NCBI GenBank assembly: GCA_964565865.1 | Contig: CAZMGM010000057.1 | Location: 1 to 8,923 of the forward strand | Direction: 5' to 3' | DNA: 8,923 nt | Origin: CBDAPI01 sp964565865 | GTDB lineage: Bacteria; Acidobacteriota; UBA6911; RPQK01; CBDAPI01 | Shown here: in pieces, positions 6,742 to 8,923 of the stretch | Numbering within the stretch: the first letter of the stretch is position 1 | Layout of the letters: each line of letters begins with the position of its first letter | The notes under the pieces: model-generated | What the model was told of the DNA's origin: nothing | The model's database searches: none | The model's input: the letters and a program-made list of their open reading frames with translations, nothing else | Position numbers and translations under genes: made by a program

Positions 6742-7632
6742 TTATTCCTCTTTGTTGCATGCGAGGGTGAGGATTTCTTCCATCGCGGAACCAATCTGAG
6801 CAGGACTTTGAACCACGAGAACGCCACATTCCTCCAACACTCGGACCTTCTCTTCCGCCGTACCCTTTCCCTGCGAAATGATGGCACCGGCGTGTCCCAT
6901 TTTCCGGCCGGGAGGAGCTGTCTGGCCAGCTACAAAACCAACTACCGGCTTGCTGAAAGATCGGCGGATGTAATCGGCAGCTTCTTCCTCGGCCGAGCCC
7001 CCAATTTCTCCAATCAGGACAACCGCATCGGTATCTGGGTCCTCCTCGAAAGCCTGTAAGACGTCAATAAAGCTCGTTCCCGCAATGGGATCTCCCCCAA
7101 TCCCCACGCAGGTGCTCTGACCGATCGAGCGCCTACTCAGTTGACCTACCGCCTCATAAGTCAGCGTTCCGCTTCGGGAGATGACCCCGACCTGTCCAGG
7201 GATGTGAATATGGCCGGGCATGATGCCGATCTTGGACTGTGCCGGAGAGATGATCCCGGGGCAATTGGGTCCGATCAATCGGCTTTCTGAGGCCTGGATC
7301 CGTTCCCGGATCTTTAACATATCGCGAACGGGAATTCCTTCCGTAATGGCCACGATCAATTCGATGCCGGCATCGATTGCTTCCAGGATGGCATCGGCTG
7401 CAAAAGGCGGCGGGACAAAGATGGCAGTGGCCGTAGCTCCCGTGGCTTCAACTGCTTCCGAGACCGTGTCAAAAACAGGGATTTCCTGGTGCTCAGTACC
7501 TCCCTTGCCCGGAGTTACACCTGCCACGACCCGAGTCCCATATTCCACACACTGGGCCGTGTGAAAACTCCCCTCTTTTCCCGTAATCCCCTGCACTGCA
7601 ACCGTCGTCGAAGTATCTACCCAGATTGCCAC
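6742..7632 (-). CDS. sucD: Succinyl-CoA synthetase, alpha subunit
   Basis: With the beta subunit this enzyme makes ATP or GTP from succinyl-CoA in the TCA cycle, or runs in reverse in reductive pathways. The protein has 296 residues, close to the usual 288-290. The CoA-binding Rossmann part shows VQGITGKEGSFHT (13-25) and VVAGVTPGKGG (35-45). GPNCPGIISP is at 121-130. The phosphorylated histidine is H247 in MGHAGAIIS, as in E. coli His246. The start is GTG at 7632, with GGAG (7639-7642) 6 nt upstream. It begins 32 nt after the sucC stop, and its own stop is one base from the ndk start. No residue tells ATP from GTP specificity, which lies in the beta subunit. Confidence 0.97.
   Translation of the reverse strand: MAIWVDTSTTVAVQGITGKEGSFHTAQCVEYGTRVVAGVTPGKGGTEHQEIPVFDTVSEAVEATGATATAIFVPPPFAADAILEAIDAGIELIVAITEGIPVRDMLKIRERIQASESRLIGPNCPGIISPAQSKIGIMPGHIHIPGQVGVISRSGTLTYEAVGQLSRRSIGQSTCVGIGGDPIAGTSFIDVLQAFEEDPDTDAVVLIGEIGGSAEEEAADYIRRSFSKPVVGFVAGQTAPPGRKMGHAGAIISQGKGTAEEKVRVLEECGVLVVQSPAQIGSAMEEILTLACNKEE
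6746..6751 (-). promoter_or_regulatory. Ribosome-binding site that sets the ndk start
   Basis: AGAGGA on the minus strand, inside the last codons of sucD, lies 5 nt before the ATG at 6740. It rules out the longer upstream frame and supports coupled translation of sucD and ndk. Confidence 0.75.
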
Positions 7633-7664
7633 TTCCTGCTCCGATGGTGCATTTCGTTTTCAGG

Positions 7665-8822
7665 TTATGAAGCCAGTTGACAGACTTTTTCAGCGGCATC
7701 CTTCATGCTCTCCGCCACCTCAAACTCAAGACTGGATTCCCGGAGAATCTGGCGACCCTGCTCTACGTTCGTGCCTTCCAATCGTACCACCACCGGAATG
7801 TTCACTCCCGTTTCGGTCAGTGCCTCGACAACTCCATTCGCCACAACATCACAGCGCATGATCCCACCAAAGATGTTGATCAGGACGGCTTGAACGCCGC
7901 TGTCGGAAACCAGGATTTGGAACGCGTTCTTGACCTGCTCAGCATTGGCACCGCCACCGACATCAAGAAAATTGGCAGGTTCGCCACCGGCCAGTTTGAT
8001 GATGTCCATCGTCGCCATGGCCAGACCGGCCCCGTTCACCATGCATCCGACATTGCCATCCAGTTTGATGTAGTTGAGCCCATGATGCGAAGCACGGATC
8101 TCGAGGGGGTCCTCTTCGCCGTAGTCACGCATTTCCCGGACGCGAGGCTGCCGATAAAGGGCATTGTCATCGAAGCTCATCTTGGCGTCGAGTGCGATCA
8201 ACTCGTTGTCCCTCGTCAGGACGAGAGGATTGATCTCGGCCAGAGATGCGTCCGTCTCCCAATAGGCGGAATACAGCGCACTCATGAACCGGTAGACCTC
8301 AGCGCTGAGATTGGCAGGCAAACCCAGCCCTCGTGCCACCTTTCGCACCTGATAGGGCTGCAGCCCATAGGCAGCGTGGATCGACTCCTTCAAGATCAAA
8401 TTAGGGTCCTTTCTGGAGACCTCCTCAATTTCCACTCCTCCTTCTCGACTGGCCATCAGGACCGGTGTCCGGGCGCTGCGATCGATTACGAGCCCCAGAT
8501 AGAATTCTTCCGCGATATCGAGACCCTCTTCGATGAGAACCCGGCGAACCATGCGGCCCTCTGGACCGGTCTGGTGTGTCACTAGCGTTGTTCCCAGCAT
8601 AGAGTCGGCTATCTCTTGGGCTTGTGGAGCGCTTCGGGCAATCCGGACTCCACCCCCCTTTCCGCGCCCTCCCGCGTGGATCTGGGCCTTGACCGCAACA
8701 AATCCTCCCAGGCTTCGAGCTACATCGAAGGCTTCGGCCGCCGAAGTGACAACTTTGCCCCGAGGAACCTGGACCTCATAGGATCTCAGGATTTCCTTCG
8801 CTTGAAACTCGTGAACATTCAT
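7665..8822 (-). CDS. sucC: Succinyl-CoA synthetase, beta subunit
   Basis: This is the ATP-grasp and nucleotide-binding subunit of succinyl-CoA synthetase. Its 385 residues match the family length (388 in E. coli). The N-terminus MNVHEFQAKEILRSYEV is typical. The nucleotide loop is HAGGRGKGGGVRIA (49-62). The magnesium and phosphate relay residues are E197 and N198 in LAEINPLVLT, with D212 in LDAKMSFDDN. The C-terminal ligase domain has GNVGCMVNGAGLAMATMD (256-273), NFLDVGGGA and NIFGGIMRCD. ATG at 8822 is preceded by AAGGA (8829-8833) at 6 nt spacing. It is the first gene of the visible run, followed by sucD. Choice of ATP or GTP cannot be decided by eye. Confidence 0.97.
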   Translation of the reverse strand: MNVHEFQAKEILRSYEVQVPRGKVVTSAAEAFDVARSLGGFVAVKAQIHAGGRGKGGGVRIARSAPQAQEIADSMLGTTLVTHQTGPEGRMVRRVLIEEGLDIAEEFYLGLVIDRSARTPVLMASREGGVEIEEVSRKDPNLILKESIHAAYGLQPYQVRKVARGLGLPANLSAEVYRFMSALYSAYWETDASLAEINPLVLTRDNELIALDAKMSFDDNALYRQPRVREMRDYGEEDPLEIRASHHGLNYIKLDGNVGCMVNGAGLAMATMDIIKLAGGEPANFLDVGGGANAEQVKNAFQILVSDSGVQAVLINIFGGIMRCDVVANGVVEALTETGVNIPVVVRLEGTNVEQGRQILRESSLEFEVAESMKDAAEKVCQLAS

Positions 8823-8923
8823 TCCTTTTCCTTAGTACTCCCTCGCAGAGCTTTTGTTCAGGATAGCAGAGGTGGGGATTTCAGTACGACCTGGTCAGAT
8901 AGAGAAGACGCATCGTCTGCGTC
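8823..8923. other. Upstream region of sucC at the window edge
   Basis: These 101 nt hold the sucC ribosome-binding site. A minus-strand frame also enters from the right edge and ends at TGA (8858-8860), adding DADDASSLSDQVVLKSPPLLS. This could be the tail of an upstream gene or chance. At 8907-8923, GACGC and GCGTC can pair around a 7-nt loop, with no T run. No promoter with good -35 and -10 boxes was recognised. Confidence 0.3.

Noticed and set aside
6741..6887. Longer ndk start, giving 189 residues
   Set aside because: It overlaps the sucD 3' end and lacks Ndk similarity; the ATG at 6740 has a good ribosome-binding site.
7677..8585. Plus-strand frame of 302 codons opposite sucC
   Set aside because: Antisense shadow of a fully conserved sucC, with no recognisable domain.
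8881..8914. Minus-strand frame reading MRLLYLTRSY, like a glycosyltransferase start
   Set aside because: It meets a stop after 10 codons and runs straight into the sucC leader; likely chance.
8907..8923. Hairpin as a terminator of a gene upstream of sucC
   Set aside because: The stem is only 5 bp, no T run follows, and the window ends there.

Overview
The window is a compact stretch of bacterial chromosome in which every convincing gene lies on the minus strand. From right to left, in the direction of transcription, it holds sucC, sucD, ndk, a midA-type methyltransferase, a broken PQQ-type sugar dehydrogenase gene, adk, ppk and a tyrosine recombinase (integrase). Base composition looks moderately GC-rich and Shine-Dalgarno sites are clear. 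No gene identifies the lineage. The gene set and the sucC-sucD-ndk order fit an uncultured Gram-negative-type bacterium, perhaps of a proteobacterial, acidobacterial or nitrospira-like lineage, but this is a guess. No rRNA, tRNA, CRISPR array or IS element was seen.

Right part (about 5278-8822): sucC and sucD encode the two subunits of succinyl-CoA synthetase. They are followed by nucleoside diphosphate kinase (1 nt after sucD) and a MidA/NDUFAF7-like protein arginine methyltransferase whose GTG start overlaps the ndk stop. The spacing argues for one translationally coupled operon. Left of it is an N-terminal relic of a secreted PQQ-dependent sugar dehydrogenase, frameshifted inside its signal peptide and cut short. 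Then come adk and ppk with only a short gap.

Functionally the window is a phosphate-energy module. Succinyl-CoA synthetase makes NTP at the substrate level, Ndk equilibrates nucleoside di- and triphosphates, Adk balances AMP/ADP/ATP, and Ppk stores or releases ATP phosphate as polyphosphate. Adk and Ppk together are known in E. coli to give polyphosphate:AMP phosphotransferase activity, so their adjacency may be meaningful.

Left edge (1-1632): a complete DUF4102/P4-type integrase reads out of the window to the left. Its promoter-side spacer (about 365 nt) separates it from the ppk 3' end and is unusually structured: three TGG...CCA near-palindromes spaced 11-12 bp, three TGACG boxes exactly 10 bp apart, and a 10-bp tandem repeat. 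This looks like the edge of a genomic island, with recombinase or regulator binding sites. I did not find a clearly undescribed system; the repeat-rich spacer is the most unexplained part.
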